Below, piece after piece: positions 42,449-52,633 of a stretch of DNA of 64,000 nucleotides (position 1 is its first letter; each line of letters starts with the position of its first letter). Where the stretch lies: the NCBI RefSeq assembly GCF_019145235.1, contig NZ_JAHSTV010000001.1, forward strand, positions 1 through 64,000. The letters are read 5' to 3'. Position numbers and translations under genes: made by a program. The notes under the pieces are model-generated. The model searched no databases. It was not told the DNA's origin and saw only the letters and a program-made list of their open reading frames with translations. The DNA is from Pseudomonas farris. Lineage in GTDB: Bacteria > Pseudomonadota > Gammaproteobacteria > Pseudomonadales > Pseudomonadaceae.

Positions 42449-44008
42449 TCAGGACTTATGACCGCACAACACGACAACCTTTGAGAACACCGCCAAACTG
42501 ATACAACCTCGAACAATGACAAAAACCATAGCTTGAACAAAACCAAAATACCAAAGCACATAGTTCAGATGAACATGTATCGCCGAGTGCTTCTGGACTA
42601 ATACAAACCAGCTGAGCGAAGCCAAAGCGGTAACAACCAAAATAACAATATCACGCTTTAACTCTTTATCTCTGAGACAAAACTGTATTACCAGCGAAGA
42701 GACAGACAGAACTAGCATCACCCTAAAAACACTTTCATTACCAAACCAAAACAAAACAGGCGTCTTCCATTCATTCACATACTCACCCAGTATAAAACCG
42801 AGCGGAGTTCTGGGAATAACGGCATCACTCATCGTTGTCAGAGCACTGTATTTTATTGCATCTGTACCAAAGGTCTGGCTGAGGCCTTCTACTATCGTAT
42901 TTGCTCGCATATCGGCATGAACAAGATTCGCCAAAATAAATCCGAGGATGGCCAAGCAGCCAAGTTTGAAAGCAGCCTTCATCGACTCACCGAATCCGTG
43001 CCGGGGTTCTGATTTGAAAGGATCAATAAGAAATATGCACAGAGAAAAAATAACAATTGTGGAAATATACTCGTAGCCAGCAAGACATTTGAGAAAAACG
43101 CTGAAACAAAAGAGAACCATGAGTGACAGTCTTTTACGCGTACCAGGCTCTGACCGATAGACCATCATTGCGACAACGGCTGGTAAAAACCAGAGAAAGG
43201 ATGCCCAGTAAAGATTCCTGGCAACCGCCACAAGCCAGGGAGATCCAATTATTGATAAAAAAAACACTCCCGCAAACATCGCAGAAACAGACAGTGATAT
43301 CTCGCGAACCAATAAGGTAAAAACCAGCGCTGCCGCTGCTGCGATCAAAAACTGAAGAGCAAAAACCGAACTAAAAAAAGGGATATTTCGATACAACCAT
43401 GAAAGCGCTACTGCCTGCCCACCAAACTGCTTGGGGTATGCACTGTATGCATAAGGCCGATGTTCAATCACGCTGATAATATAAGGTTCTTCAAGCCCCA
43501 CCCCAGAAACTCTGCTCCCGGAATATGATACATTCAAAAAGCCTCCTGCCTGTGTCAGCTTTGTGATTTCTCGACTTTGCCCATCAGGAAAAACAAGTTC
43601 CTGACCCACCACTAGCTCATTACTTGAATAACCCAACGTTGCAGTTTCCGCGACCCGAACCAAAAACGCATTATCATAGTTTCCAAACCCATTACTCCAG
43701 TTCAGATCGGAGAATTTTAGCGGAACAATACTCTTCGGGTGATCTATACGACCATAAACCGAAAGTACGTTAGAACCATTAGTAATGAACTCTTTCTCGA
43801 CAAAGCCCATATTACTGTGACCGGTATCAATTCCATTGACATCGGAAAATATTTTTCCAAGCACTAGCGCTTCAGAGCCATCACGATATGTTTTGAACTG
43901 AAAGTCAGAACTTGTCTTAAGAAAGTTAAACTGAAAAACCAGAACCAGAACCAGAAAAGAAAGACAGTACCGCAGGGAAATTATCTTTTGAATTAAAGTG
44001 TTATTCAC
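42449..44008 (-). CDS. multi-pass membrane protein of unknown function, GT-C-like
   Basis: A 519-aa protein not recognised by name. One N-terminal helix (YCLSFLVLVLVFQFNFL) is followed by a ~170-residue soluble domain and then about nine more helices (FALQFLIAAAAALVFTLLV, LSVSAMFAGVFFLSIIG, GCLAILGFILANLV and others). The soluble part begins TYRDGSEALVLGKIFSDVNG and contains VEHRPYAYSAYPKQFGGQAV. This order suggests a polyprenyl-sugar-dependent transferase or a polymer-modifying protein, but no catalytic motif is certain. Start is GTG at 44008. The DNA is AT-rich like the acyltransferase and the 774-aa protein. The 249 bp upstream (44009-44257) contain nothing convincing. Confidence 0.65.
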   Translation of the reverse strand: MNNTLIQKIISLRYCLSFLVLVLVFQFNFLKTSSDFQFKTYRDGSEALVLGKIFSDVNGIDTGHSNMGFVEKEFITNGSNVLSVYGRIDHPKSIVPLKFSDLNWSNGFGNYDNAFLVRVAETATLGYSSNELVVGQELVFPDGQSREITKLTQAGGFLNVSYSGSRVSGVGLEEPYIISVIEHRPYAYSAYPKQFGGQAVALSWLYRNIPFFSSVFALQFLIAAAAALVFTLLVREISLSVSAMFAGVFFLSIIGSPWLVAVARNLYWASFLWFLPAVVAMMVYRSEPGTRKRLSLMVLFCFSVFLKCLAGYEYISTIVIFSLCIFLIDPFKSEPRHGFGESMKAAFKLGCLAILGFILANLVHADMRANTIVEGLSQTFGTDAIKYSALTTMSDAVIPRTPLGFILGEYVNEWKTPVLFWFGNESVFRVMLVLSVSSLVIQFCLRDKELKRDIVILVVTALASLSWFVLVQKHSAIHVHLNYVLWYFGFVQAMVFVIVRGCISLAVFSKVVVLCGHKS

Positions 44009-44257
44009 AATACTGTCCGTTCGATTGCGGCCTTAGCCGTTATCCATAATTTGTTGACCGAGCAGCCTAACAGGTCTGTTATAGCGGGTAAAGTCATGAC
44101 CTTCTGATAAAGTCCGACAAAAAATAATCCGTACCACTGAACACCTCTTTCCTGAGGTCGTGTGCTTAGGTACTGTAAATACTCACACTCCATGCACGAC
44201 CTCTAGCACTCTCCTCAAACTGACTCAATCCAGCTAGGGAGCAGGAGGCGAAACAAG

Positions 44258-45652
44258 CTATATCGACCCACCTTCAACTGCCGCGAAGCGTTCGGCAACG
44301 TCAACAGCCAAAGCGTGTGCATGCTGACGAAGCTCAGGAACCGCGGTAGCCTCCCATAGTCGAGCCCTGAGCATCGGACCTACATAGCTCAACCACTCTA
44401 TACTATTCCCCGAAGCATCCACGACGGAGTAATTTCTACCGACGTTGATTCCAAGGTTCAATGCATCAGCACAGATCATTGCTTCGCTCAACAAATACGA
44501 AATAAACGGGTCAGTAATTTTCTCGATATCCGTGCATGGCCCGGTGCAGTTAATGATTTGATCAAACACGCCTTCAACAATATTGTCAGTGCCTCTTGTC
44601 TTGATACGCACCAAAACGCACGCCCCTTCAACCGCAATCGAAACAATCCGTCCCGCGATCGAGCTGATACTGGAAGTCGAAAACGCCTCCTGATAAGTAC
44701 GGAAAGTCTGTGGTGCCAATCGATGCCGATGAACATCCCAATGGGGCTGCACGTGACGCAAAAAACGTTTGCGCTCATCAAGCGACAGGCCCTCCCACAG
44801 CTCGGACGTAATCGGCCTGAGTGCAGCTACAACTTCGCGCCAGTGTTCTGGCGACCGGGCCACCTCTCGACGAACCAGTCTCATGTACGAGGACACTGAC
44901 GGTGCAGTCGCCAGCAAATCCGCGCAAATAGTTGTCGAAAAACCCCGAGGAGGCATCCGGTCGCGGTGAGCTGTAGGCAATAATCCGCGACGCGAAACCA
45001 TTGTAACTTTGGCCGCCGGATGGGATTGACGCAGGGAGACCAGGGTATCGACCGCTGTCAAACCACTACCTACCAGCAGAACGCGCGGCGCTTGATCGGA
45101 AGAGACCTGTGCCGAAGGCGACCAAGGATCTTCGGTATAGCCCGAACAGCTATCGAGTTGCTGTAATCCTTGAGGCTTGGCGGGGGAAAAATTGCCGAAC
45201 GCCAGCACAACGTGATCCGCAATAATACGCTCACCGGTATCTACTTCTATAACTGCACCCGCGCCATCAGGCTGGATCGAAAGGACCTCTCCTGTAATTC
45301 GCGAGCATTTTACCCTCGACTGCGCTTCGGCCTGGTTCAGCAGCTCACTTAGATAAGTGCCGTACAACTTTCGCGAAACGAAACTGCCGGAATGAGTTTC
45401 AGGATCGATCCTTTGGCAAAAGGCAAGGAATGAGTCTGGTTGATCAACCAGAGCGGACATATTTCCCGCAGGCACGTTTAGCAAATGATGAGGGCTGTTT
45501 GTACCATATGCCAAACCACGCGCCATCTTTCCTGATCGATTGATGATAGTAAGGTGCGCCCCTTCAGGCGCACGCTTTAGAAACTCGATAGCTGTTACTG
45601 CCCCACTAAAACCTGCACCGATAATGACTAGGCGTTTCACTTGGCATTCCAT
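44258..45652 (-). CDS. FAD/NAD(P)-binding oxidoreductase
   Basis: A 464-aa protein with two dinucleotide folds: [20 protein letters not shown] at the N-terminus (FAD) and [20 protein letters not shown] near 190 (NAD(P)). [15 protein letters not shown] and [13 protein letters not shown] are typical of the pfam13454-type FAD/NAD(P)-binding family, related at a distance to N-hydroxylating monooxygenases. The substrate is unknown. It overlaps cysC by 16 bp if ATG 45652 is used; a GTG at 45640 would give a GTGA overlap and is plausible. Its coupling to an APS kinase in a polysaccharide locus is unusual. Confidence 0.82.
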   Translation of the reverse strand: MECQVKRLVIIGAGFSGAVTAIEFLKRAPEGAHLTIINRSGKMARGLAYGTNSPHHLLNVPAGNMSALVDQPDSFLAFCQRIDPETHSGSFVSRKLYGTYLSELLNQAEAQSRVKCSRITGEVLSIQPDGAGAVIEVDTGERIIADHVVLAFGNFSPAKPQGLQQLDSCSGYTEDPWSPSAQVSSDQAPRVLLVGSGLTAVDTLVSLRQSHPAAKVTMVSRRGLLPTAHRDRMPPRGFSTTICADLLATAPSVSSYMRLVRREVARSPEHWREVVAALRPITSELWEGLSLDERKRFLRHVQPHWDVHRHRLAPQTFRTYQEAFSTSSISSIAGRIVSIAVEGACVLVRIKTRGTDNIVEGVFDQIINCTGPCTDIEKITDPFISYLLSEAMICADALNLGINVGRNYSVVDASGNSIEWLSYVGPMLRARLWEATAVPELRQHAHALAVDVAERFAAVEGGSI

Positions 45653-46230
45653 TGTTCTAAATAAGCCATGACAGCATCCACGCCGTCGTCTACTGAATGA
45701 GTCAGCGTATCGATTGTGATCTGTGGAGAATCAGGAGCTTCATAGGGAGAATCAATACCCGTGAAGTTTTTGATCAGGCCCTGCCGTGCCTTGCTATACA
45801 AGCCTTTTGGATCACGTCGCTCACACTCGCTGAGCGGCGTATCGACGTAAACCTCAATAAAGGACTCATCGCCAATCACACTGCGTGCCAATGCACGATC
45901 ACGATGGAATGGAGAGATAAAAGAAGTGATGACAATGAGCCCCGCATCCACAAACAGATTCGCCACTTCAGCAACGCGCCGAATGTTTTCTTCGCGATCA
46001 CGATCACCGAAGCCAAGATCCTTGCACAACCCCATCCGGACGTTGTCACCATCCAGCAGATAAGTGTGGCATCCCTTGCTTACGAGTCGTTGTTCAAGGG
46101 CGTCTGCGAGGGAAGATTTCCCCGAGCCACTGAGACCGGTCAGCCAAATCACCACGGGACGTTGATTTTTTTGCTCGCCACGTACACGGCTGGTCGTCGA
46201 GATACGTTGGGAGGTGAGATTATTCTGCAT
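45637..46230 (-). CDS. cysC: adenylyl-sulfate (APS) kinase
   Basis: A 197-aa stand-alone APS kinase. The P-loop is [16 protein letters not shown] (about 30-45). [15 protein letters not shown] binds APS, and [13 protein letters not shown] and [20 protein letters not shown] are further family blocks. It phosphorylates APS to PAPS, the sulfate donor of sulfotransferases. In Pseudomonas, assimilation normally uses the CysD/CysNC system and reduces APS directly, so a separate cysC inside a polysaccharide locus points to sulfation of a product. The matching PAPS-type sulfotransferase domain is in the 23172-27179 gene of the same locus. No sulfurylase gene is present here. Confidence 0.93.
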   Translation of the reverse strand: MQNNLTSQRISTTSRVRGEQKNQRPVVIWLTGLSGSGKSSLADALEQRLVSKGCHTYLLDGDNVRMGLCKDLGFGDRDREENIRRVAEVANLFVDAGLIVITSFISPFHRDRALARSVIGDESFIEVYVDTPLSECERRDPKGLYSKARQGLIKNFTGIDSPYEAPDSPQITIDTLTHSVDDGVDAVMAYLEQWNAK

Positions 46231-46339
46231 AATTTCTCGTCATCTTAATGCCTTAACCATTCGTGAGTGGCGCACCACGTCGACTGATGAAAATGCTAAA
46301 GGCCAGTGCTGCGATTTTAGACCAGCCAGGCTGGTGTAA

Positions 46340-47353
46340 CTACACGGTTTTGGCCTGACCCGCCCCCAATAAGTACGCTATGAAAATCAGAGGAACAAAG
46401 GCAATGAGCAAGCCAACCACTACGCTCAATTGATTCAGCGCTACCAGAATTGAAACAGGACACAAGAACACGACATTTACTGCGACGACTGTCAACGTGA
46501 CTTTTTTATGCCCTACGCGACGTGCTGCATGCTGATAGCCATGGCTACTATGGGCCTGATACACCCTGTCACCACGAATCAACCGGCGAGCTAGCGTCCA
46601 TGTCGCATCAACAATGAACACACCCAACAGAATGATCCAGCTCCAAAGTAATTCGGGTTTTTGCCAGGCTGCTCCTAATGCAAACACCCCAAGGATGAAA
46701 CCAAGAAAACCACTTCCGGCGTCCCCCATAAAAATTCGTGCTGGCGGGAAATTCCACCAAAAAAACCCCGCCACGGCCACTGCCAGCATAAGCGGCGCCC
46801 AAATCAAGTCGACGCTTGCGCTTAACCAATAAACCAGACACATGCCCACGCAGGTACTGACTGCTTCAGCACTGGCCAGCCCATCGATACCGTCCATGAA
46901 GTTATAGAGATTCAACATCCAGACCAAATATATCAATGCCAACAGATGACCGAACCATCCCAGATCGATAGTTGTGTCGAATAACTCGATAGGCGCAAGG
47001 CCTTTCAACCAGAACAGCGCCCAGGCAGCTGCGATAAAATGCCCGAGCAAACGCCATCTGGCGGCGATATGCCCATGGTCATCGGCGAAGCCAATCACCG
47101 CGATTAGAAACCCCGCCCCCAGCAAACCATACAAGACCGCAGTGCCAAGCAGGTCCAATTCCGCAAGAATGGGCAACGCAAGGAGAAAGGAAATTACTAT
47201 TGCCACCCCTCCTCCACGCGGAGTCGGTACCGAATGGGCGCTACGCTCATTAGGTATGTCCATCAAACTCTTCGCCAGGGCGTAACGATGCAAGACGAGC
47301 GTCAACACCCAGGAAACAGCGAATACCGCGCCTAGCAGCCACCAAACAGTCAT
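46340..47353 (-). CDS. wbpL: undecaprenyl-phosphate sugar-1-phosphate transferase, WbpL/WecA family
   Basis: A 337-aa polytopic membrane protein of the MraY/WecA family. It has the Mg2+-binding Asp-rich segment GFADDHGH (about 93), the catalytic NLYNFMDGIDGLASAEA (about 144-160) and the FMGDAGSGFLGFILG loop. WbpL starts P. aeruginosa O-antigen synthesis by moving FucNAc- or QuiNAc-1-phosphate to undecaprenyl phosphate. The ATG at 47353 overlaps the upstream SDR stop (ATGA). The long upstream extension of the frame is the SDR gene's DNA and is rejected. A WbpL-type initiator joined to an ABC exporter is consistent because initiation and export are separate steps. Confidence 0.92.
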   Translation of the reverse strand: MTVWWLLGAVFAVSWVLTLVLHRYALAKSLMDIPNERSAHSVPTPRGGGVAIVISFLLALPILAELDLLGTAVLYGLLGAGFLIAVIGFADDHGHIAARWRLLGHFIAAAWALFWLKGLAPIELFDTTIDLGWFGHLLALIYLVWMLNLYNFMDGIDGLASAEAVSTCVGMCLVYWLSASVDLIWAPLMLAVAVAGFFWWNFPPARIFMGDAGSGFLGFILGVFALGAAWQKPELLWSWIILLGVFIVDATWTLARRLIRGDRVYQAHSSHGYQHAARRVGHKKVTLTVVAVNVVFLCPVSILVALNQLSVVVGLLIAFVPLIFIAYLLGAGQAKTV

Positions 47354-48312
47354 TTCGTTTGCTTTTCCAGATAATGGCCAGCGGTTTGACGCATGGCTTT
47401 GTCCATGTTGATGGGTGGCGTCCACCCTAATAATTCGCGATTTTTGCTGATATCGACTTGTAGCGAGCCACATATGCGTTGAGCAACGGCTTGCTTGCCC
47501 AGTGTCGAGGCTGCCAGTTTCAACAGCCATTCAGGTAGAGGCAAGAGTCGGGCAGGTTTGCCTAGCGCCTTGGATAGACGACGCAGCAGTTGAGTTGTGG
47601 ACAGGTCTTCGCCGTCACTGGCCAGAAAGATCTGATTGGCCGCGGAGGGATGATCAATGCAAGCCACTATTAGGCTCACCAGGTTTTCGATGGCTACCAG
47701 GCTACGTTGATTCCGAATCGAGCCGAGGGGCAAAGGAGTTCCCTTATTGAGCCAGCTCAGCATGCTCAGAAAGTTGGCTTTCACTCCCGGACCGTAGACC
47801 AGTGGTGGACGGATGATCACCACCTCCATTCCGGTGTCGTGACCTAGTTGCTTCAGAGCTTCTTCGGCTTCGTACTTGGACACACTGTAAGGATCCAGCG
47901 GATTCGGATGATCATCAGCTTTGAATGGTTTACCCGGGAGAGTGCTTTCGCCGTTGACCTTGATCGAGCTGATGAAAATAAAGCGTTTTACTCCCGACGC
48001 CGCAGCGCACTGAGCCAGCTTGAGCGTCCCTTCCACATTGACCTTGCGAAACTCGGCCAATGCATCCCCCGCGGTTTCATTCATGACATGCACTCGGGCA
48101 GCGGCATGAATGACTACCCGGACATCGTCGAGTGCAGGCAAGACCTTCGCATGGGTGAGATCGAATGGCACCACCGGACACAACCCATGCAACCGCGTAG
48201 CACCGCGAGCAGCTGCGATCGGGCTGAACTTCTTGTCCACCAACAGCCTGAAGACTAATGCCTCACCAACAAACCCGCTTGCCCCAGTGACCAATACCTT
48301 AGGGGCGGTCAT
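47350..48312 (-). CDS. nucleotide-sugar reductase/epimerase, WbpV-like SDR
   Basis: A 320-aa extended SDR. KVLVTGASGFVGEALVFRLL is the NAD(P) loop, RFIFISSIKVNGEST the catalytic Ser region and DPYSVSKYEAEEAL the YxxxK pair (about 140). VIIRPPLVYGPGVKANFL follows. Proteins like this beside wbpL (WbpV, or WbpK in other serotypes) reduce the 4-keto product of WbpM to UDP-QuiNAc or UDP-FucNAc. Start ATG 48312 overlaps the GT2 stop by ATGA. The gene is the link between WbpM at the far end of the locus and WbpL next door. Confidence 0.85.
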   Translation of the reverse strand: MTAPKVLVTGASGFVGEALVFRLLVDKKFSPIAAARGATRLHGLCPVVPFDLTHAKVLPALDDVRVVIHAAARVHVMNETAGDALAEFRKVNVEGTLKLAQCAAASGVKRFIFISSIKVNGESTLPGKPFKADDHPNPLDPYSVSKYEAEEALKQLGHDTGMEVVIIRPPLVYGPGVKANFLSMLSWLNKGTPLPLGSIRNQRSLVAIENLVSLIVACIDHPSAANQIFLASDGEDLSTTQLLRRLSKALGKPARLLPLPEWLLKLAASTLGKQAVAQRICGSLQVDISKNRELLGWTPPINMDKAMRQTAGHYLEKQTK

Positions 48313-49232
48313 TTGGCTTTCTTCCCTATCAATGCAGTAGCCCAGCAAATACAAAAGAAAAACACTTTATCCCGTACTCGCCGCCGGCAACGCCAGGCGC
48401 TGAAGGAAAGCTTCATGAGTTGTCTACGGCGCAGTTTCAGCCATGTCTGCACGAAAGGATCGACCCCCTGCCCTACCAACAGCGCAATCAATCGAACCTG
48501 ATTGAACCACCAACCGTCATGAATGGTTTTGTAACGAGCAATCAGCGGACTCAAGCCCTTATTGGCGCCTACCTGGTTACGCTCATGCTGGCGATAGTCC
48601 ATGGACGGCTCAGGGTCGATATACCAGCGATAGCCATGGCTACGAGCGAAGGCGTAGCAATACCAATCATGCAAGCTGACATCTTGCAGCTGCTGCCAAT
48701 TGGCGAGCATCGAAGCCTTTAGCGCGTCCGCGAGTTTTTTGCTCATCACGTAGGTACAGCCGGGCCCAGCCGCTTCGAACAGGAAATCCCATGCGACCTG
48801 AGGCTGCGCCTTGTCCAGCACATGAGTACTGCCGTCTGGCCAGAAAGCCGTGACATTGCTGGAGTAGGCTTCTACGCGACGGGCCTGGATGGCTTGGGTC
48901 GCACGCTGGAGTTTATTCGAATGCCAAACATCATCCTGGTCGGCAAAGGCGACAAAGTCGTAGCCTTCAAGGTCGACATCGCGGATGAGGCGGAAGAAGT
49001 TGCGGGAGGCACCGCCAAAACTACCGGCGGCCGGCAAAACCAAAACCTCGGAGTGCTCAGCCGCATAGGCTGCACACCAGGTTTCGGTACCGTCAGTGGA
49101 GGGATCAATACTGATATAAACGGTTACGTCGACAGCGGACTGATCGAGGATCGAGGCCAACTGCTCCTCGATCCACTGCATGCCATTGTAGGCAGCCAGC
49201 AAAACCGCAACCTTGGGATGTTTTACTGGCAT
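48309..49232 (-). CDS. family 2 glycosyltransferase, rhamnosyltransferase-like
   Basis: A 307-aa GT2. KVAVLLAAYNGMQWIEEQLA, SIDPSTDGTETW and YDFVAFADQDDVWHSNKLQR with the DXD-type motif, then VSLHDWYCYAFARSHGYRWY and MDYRQHERNQVGANKG, make it a clear relative of the GT at 19782-20801. It follows rmlA after 56 bp and overlaps the SDR start. Use of dTDP-rhamnose is likely from the neighbours but unproven. The C-terminal basic, aromatic stretch (RRRVRDKVFFFCICWATALI) should bind the membrane. Confidence 0.88.
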   Translation of the reverse strand: MPVKHPKVAVLLAAYNGMQWIEEQLASILDQSAVDVTVYISIDPSTDGTETWCAAYAAEHSEVLVLPAAGSFGGASRNFFRLIRDVDLEGYDFVAFADQDDVWHSNKLQRATQAIQARRVEAYSSNVTAFWPDGSTHVLDKAQPQVAWDFLFEAAGPGCTYVMSKKLADALKASMLANWQQLQDVSLHDWYCYAFARSHGYRWYIDPEPSMDYRQHERNQVGANKGLSPLIARYKTIHDGWWFNQVRLIALLVGQGVDPFVQTWLKLRRRQLMKLSFSAWRCRRRVRDKVFFFCICWATALIGKKAK

Positions 49233-49288
49233 GCCATTCCTGCCTGGACTGGTTAAACGCTACTGTTCGAAAGGATTGAGCCTTCGAA

Positions 49289-50179
49289 TCAGTGGGAAGG
49301 CGAGTCCAGGAGTTTCTGCAGATACTGACCGTAGCCCGTTTTCTTCAGGGCATCGGCCTGAGTACCCAACTGCTCGGCAGTGATCCAACCGTTGTGATAA
49401 GCGATCTCTTCGAGGCACGCCACTTTCAGGCCTTGACGCTGCTCGATGGTGTGCACGAAGTGACTGGCTTCCAGCAGCGAATCGTGGGTACCGGTATCCA
49501 GCCAAGCGAAACCACGGCCGAGCATTTCGACGTTGAGGGTCTTCTGCTCGAGGTACGCACGGTTAACGTCAGTGATTTCCAGCTCGCCACGTGGAGATGG
49601 TTTGATGTTCTTGGCGATCTCGACAACCTGGTTGTCGTAGAAGTACAGGCCAGTCACCGCGTAGCTGGATTTTGGCTTCAAAGGTTTTTCTTCGATGCTC
49701 AAGGCACGGCCGGCAGCGTCGAATTCGACGACACCGAAACGCTCTGGATCGGATACGTGATAACCAAATACAGTCGCGCCGTGCTCTTGAGTGCTGGCGG
49801 AACGCAGGTTTTCCGAGAAGTGCTGACCGTAGAAGATGTTGTCGCCCAGAATCAGGCAGCAAGGGTCTTTGCCGATGAATTCTTCGCCAATGATGAAGGC
49901 TTGTGCCAGACCGTCCGGGCTAGGCTGCTCGGCGTAGGTCAGCTTGATGCCGTACAGGCTGCCGTCACCCAGCAACTTGCGGAAACATGGCAGGTCTTCA
50001 GGGGTGGAGATAATCAGGATCTCGCGCATACCGGCGAGCATCAGCACCGACAGCGGATAGAAAATCATCGGTTTGTCGTAGATCGGCAGCATCTGCTTGG
50101 ACACGCCGAGGGTCAACGGGTGCAGACGAGTGCCCGAGCCGCCAGCGAGGATAATGCCTTTACGATTTGTCGTGGTCAT
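49289..50179 (-). CDS. rmlA: glucose-1-phosphate thymidylyltransferase
   Basis: A 296-aa Rml[21 protein letters not shown] is the nucleotide-binding loop; [52 protein letters not shown] and [18 protein letters not shown] are all present. It makes dTDP-glucose for the rhamnose pathway and is usually feedback-inhibited by dTDP-rhamnose. The start at 50179 (ATGACCACG...) overlaps the rmlD stop by ATGA. Order rmlB-rmlD-rmlA is complete but is not followed by rmlC. Confidence 0.96.
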   Translation of the reverse strand: MTTTNRKGIILAGGSGTRLHPLTLGVSKQMLPIYDKPMIFYPLSVLMLAGMREILIISTPEDLPCFRKLLGDGSLYGIKLTYAEQPSPDGLAQAFIIGEEFIGKDPCCLILGDNIFYGQHFSENLRSASTQEHGATVFGYHVSDPERFGVVEFDAAGRALSIEEKPLKPKSSYAVTGLYFYDNQVVEIAKNIKPSPRGELEITDVNRAYLEQKTLNVEMLGRGFAWLDTGTHDSLLEASHFVHTIEQRQGLKVACLEEIAYHNGWITAEQLGTQADALKKTGYGQYLQKLLDSPSH

Positions 50180-51069
50180 TTGTTCAGGACTTCCATAAGC
50201 ATTCGGGTGACACCACTTTGCCAATCCGGCAAGTGTAGAGAAAAATTGTCGCGCAGCTTCTGAGTATTCAACCGGGAGTTCAGGGGGCGGCGCGCCGGTG
50301 TTGGGTAGGCGGTGGTGTCTATCGGATTGATCGCCGTGACGGCGAGTTCTTCACCGTTGGCCTTGGCAAAATCGATCACATGGCTGGCATAGCCGTGCCA
50401 GGACACTTCGCCGGCGGCCGCCAGATGATACAGGCCCGCCAGCTCAGGGCGCTGCAAGACTTGCTGAATAGCCAGAGCCGTCACGTCGGCGATCAAATCT
50501 GCGCCGGTCGGGGCGCCGATCTGGTCGGCGATGATGCTCAGGGTGTCGCGGTCCTTGGCCAGACGCAGCATGGTCTTGGCAAAGTTGTTGCCACGCGCGC
50601 CATAGACCCAGCTGGTGCGGAAGATCAGGTGCTTGCAGCCCGAGTTGGTAATCGCTTGCTCGCCGGCCAGTTTGCTGGCGCCGTAGTGATTCACCGGGGC
50701 GACAGCATCGGTCTCTTGCCATGGCTTCAGACCTTCACCGCTGAACACGTAATCGGTCGAATAGTGAATCAGCCAGGCACCCAGGGATGCAGCCTCTTCA
50801 GCCATGACCTGGCTGGCTTGACCGTTCACACGATCGGCCAGCTCGGTCTCGGTCTCAGCTTTATCGACGGCGGTGTACGCCGCTGCGTTGACGATGACGT
50901 CGGGCTTGACCTGACGAATCGTCGCACGCAGTGCATTGAGGTCGGACAGGTCTCCGCTCAAACCATCGACAGTGTGACGATCCAGCGCGATCAACTCGCC
51001 AAGCGGCGCAAGGGAACGTTGCAGCTCCCAGCCGACTTGGCCGTTTTTTCCCAACAGGAGGATTTTCAT
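50176..51069 (-). CDS. rmlD: dTDP-4-dehydrorhamnose reductase
   Basis: A 297-aa SDR of the RmlD group: [20 protein letters not shown] at the N-terminus, [27 protein letters not shown] and [13 protein letters not shown] with the catalytic Tyr-Lys, then [20 protein letters not shown]. It reduces dTDP-4-keto-L-rhamnose, the product of RmlC, with NAD(P)H. ATG 51069 overlaps the rmlB stop. The C-terminal [14 protein letters not shown] is a usual family ending. Confidence 0.95.
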   Translation of the reverse strand: MKILLLGKNGQVGWELQRSLAPLGELIALDRHTVDGLSGDLSDLNALRATIRQVKPDVIVNAAAYTAVDKAETETELADRVNGQASQVMAEEAASLGAWLIHYSTDYVFSGEGLKPWQETDAVAPVNHYGASKLAGEQAITNSGCKHLIFRTSWVYGARGNNFAKTMLRLAKDRDTLSIIADQIGAPTGADLIADVTALAIQQVLQRPELAGLYHLAAAGEVSWHGYASHVIDFAKANGEELAVTAINPIDTTAYPTPARRPLNSRLNTQKLRDNFSLHLPDWQSGVTRMLMEVLNK

Positions 51070-52142
51070 GCCTTGTCCGAACGATCCGTGTAGTTCTGGT
51101 CGATCCATTGCTGGTAGCTGCCGCTCTTCACGTGAGCCACCCACTCAGTGTTGTTGAGGTACCACTCGACGGTCTTGCGGATGCCGGTTTCAAAAGTCTC
51201 TTCCGGCGTCCAACCCAGCTCGCGCTGAATTTTGCTGGCGTCGATGGCGTAGCGCTGGTCGTGGCCCGGGCGATCCTGAACGTAGGTGATCAGGCTGGCA
51301 TGTGGGCGATGAGCGGAGTCTGGACGCAGCTCATCGAGCAGTGCACACAGGGTATGCACTACTTCGATGTTTTGCTTCTCGTTATGGCCGCCGATGTTGT
51401 AGGTCTCGCCGATCACGCCTTCGGTCACAACTTTGTAAAGTGCGCGGGCGTGGTCTTCGACGTAGAGCCAGTCACGCACCTGATTACCTTTGCCATAGAC
51501 CGGCAGCGGCTTACCTTCCAGTGCATTGAGGATGATCAGCGGGATCAACTTCTCAGGGAAGTGGCAAGGACCGTAGTTGTTCGAGCAGTTGGTCACCAGA
51601 GTCGGCAGACCGTAGGTTCGACTCCAGGCGCGAACCAGGTGATCGGAACTGGCCTTGCTGGCCGAGTACGGCGAGCTTGGTTGATACGGCGTGGTTTCGG
51701 TGAAGAGGTCTTCCGGACCTTCAAGGTCTCCGTAGACTTCGTCGGTGGAAATATGGTGGAAGCGGAAGCTGGCTTTACGCGCATCATCCAGTGCAGCCCA
51801 ATAGTGGCGTGCAGCTTCCAGCAAGGTGTACGTGCCGATGATGTTGGTCTGAATGAACTCAGACGGGCCGGAGATCGAGCGGTCAACGTGGGATTCTGCG
51901 GCCAGGTGCATGATGGCATCCGGTTGGTGCTCACGCAGGACACGGTCCACTTGATCACGATCACAGATGTCGACGCGCTCGAACACATAACGCGAGTTCT
52001 GGCTGACTTCGGCCAGCGACTCAAGGTTACCGGCATAAGTCAGTTTATCGACGTTAACAACAGAGTCGTTAGTGTTGGAGATGATATGACGAATGACTGC
52101 CGAGCCGATAAACCCGGCGCCGCCGGTTACTAGAATTTTCAC
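51066..52142 (-). CDS. rmlB: dTDP-glucose 4,6-dehydratase
   Basis: A 358-aa extended [57 protein letters not shown] (catalytic Thr-Asp-Glu) and [20 protein letters not shown] (Tyr-Lys) are diagnostic. The start is GTG at 52142, which begins the conserved core; the frame upstream has no family similarity. It is the first gene of the minus-strand polysaccharide block, 227 bp from the lapA-like gene, so a promoter is expected in 52143-52369, where AT-rich DNA (TACAGCTTAATGAAGG, TTTTACTAATGG) occurs. Confidence 0.97.
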   Translation of the reverse strand: MKILVTGGAGFIGSAVIRHIISNTNDSVVNVDKLTYAGNLESLAEVSQNSRYVFERVDICDRDQVDRVLREHQPDAIMHLAAESHVDRSISGPSEFIQTNIIGTYTLLEAARHYWAALDDARKASFRFHHISTDEVYGDLEGPEDLFTETTPYQPSSPYSASKASSDHLVRAWSRTYGLPTLVTNCSNNYGPCHFPEKLIPLIILNALEGKPLPVYGKGNQVRDWLYVEDHARALYKVVTEGVIGETYNIGGHNEKQNIEVVHTLCALLDELRPDSAHRPHASLITYVQDRPGHDQRYAIDASKIQRELGWTPEETFETGIRKTVEWYLNNTEWVAHVKSGSYQQWIDQNYTDRSDKA

Positions 52143-52369
52143 GCGAAACCATACCCTTAAGTTGCTGACAGGGCCGCCAACCGCGCACTGTCTAATCCAT
52201 GAATGCAAAAGCCATCAAGTAAGCCGTGGCTTCTGACAGAGTCAGTCTGAACCGATTCGGGAATTGCCCTATCGACCAAGCGCAGCATTTTACAGCTTAA
52301 TGAAGGTTTTACTAATGGATATGGACAAGCTGTGACGCAAATTCGACGCGTACGACGGGTTTGTCGCTA

Positions 52370-52609
52370 TCAGACAAGGCGCTTGCGTGAGGCTCTAGAC
52401 GTACGCCCCAGAAACCAGCCGAGAATCGGCCCGATCACCATGCCGATCAGCAGCGCAATCACCATGACCAGCGATACTGGCAACTGCGGGCCCGCCCAGC
52501 CCAGGAACAGCAGTGACACGCCTTGCTGGTTCTCCAGAACAAACGCCAGGATCGCCAGAACGAGTAACAGGACAAATACAGCGAGAAGTACGCGCTTGAG
52601 GTTACGCAT
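52370..52609 (-). CDS. LapA domain (DUF1049) membrane protein
   Basis: A 79-aa protein with two transmembrane helices (VLLAVFVLLLVLAILAFVLE, VSLVMVIALLIGMVIGPILG) and the linker NQQGVSLLFLGWAGPQLP typical of LapA/YciS, which in E. coli works with LapB in control of LPS assembly. No lapB is present here. ATG 52609 behind AGGA at 7 bases is used instead of the upstream TTG at 52630. It lies 24 bp from ihfB and is probably transcribed with it, as in other pseudomonads. Confidence 0.85.
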   Translation of the reverse strand: MRNLKRVLLAVFVLLLVLAILAFVLENQQGVSLLFLGWAGPQLPVSLVMVIALLIGMVIGPILGWFLGRTSRASRKRLV

Positions 52610-52633
52610 CAGCGGTTCCTTGAAGTGCAACTG

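Noticed and set aside
44005..44193. 62-codon minus-strand frame upstream of the 519-aa membrane protein
   Set aside because: No start context, no family features and it overlaps the start of the real gene.
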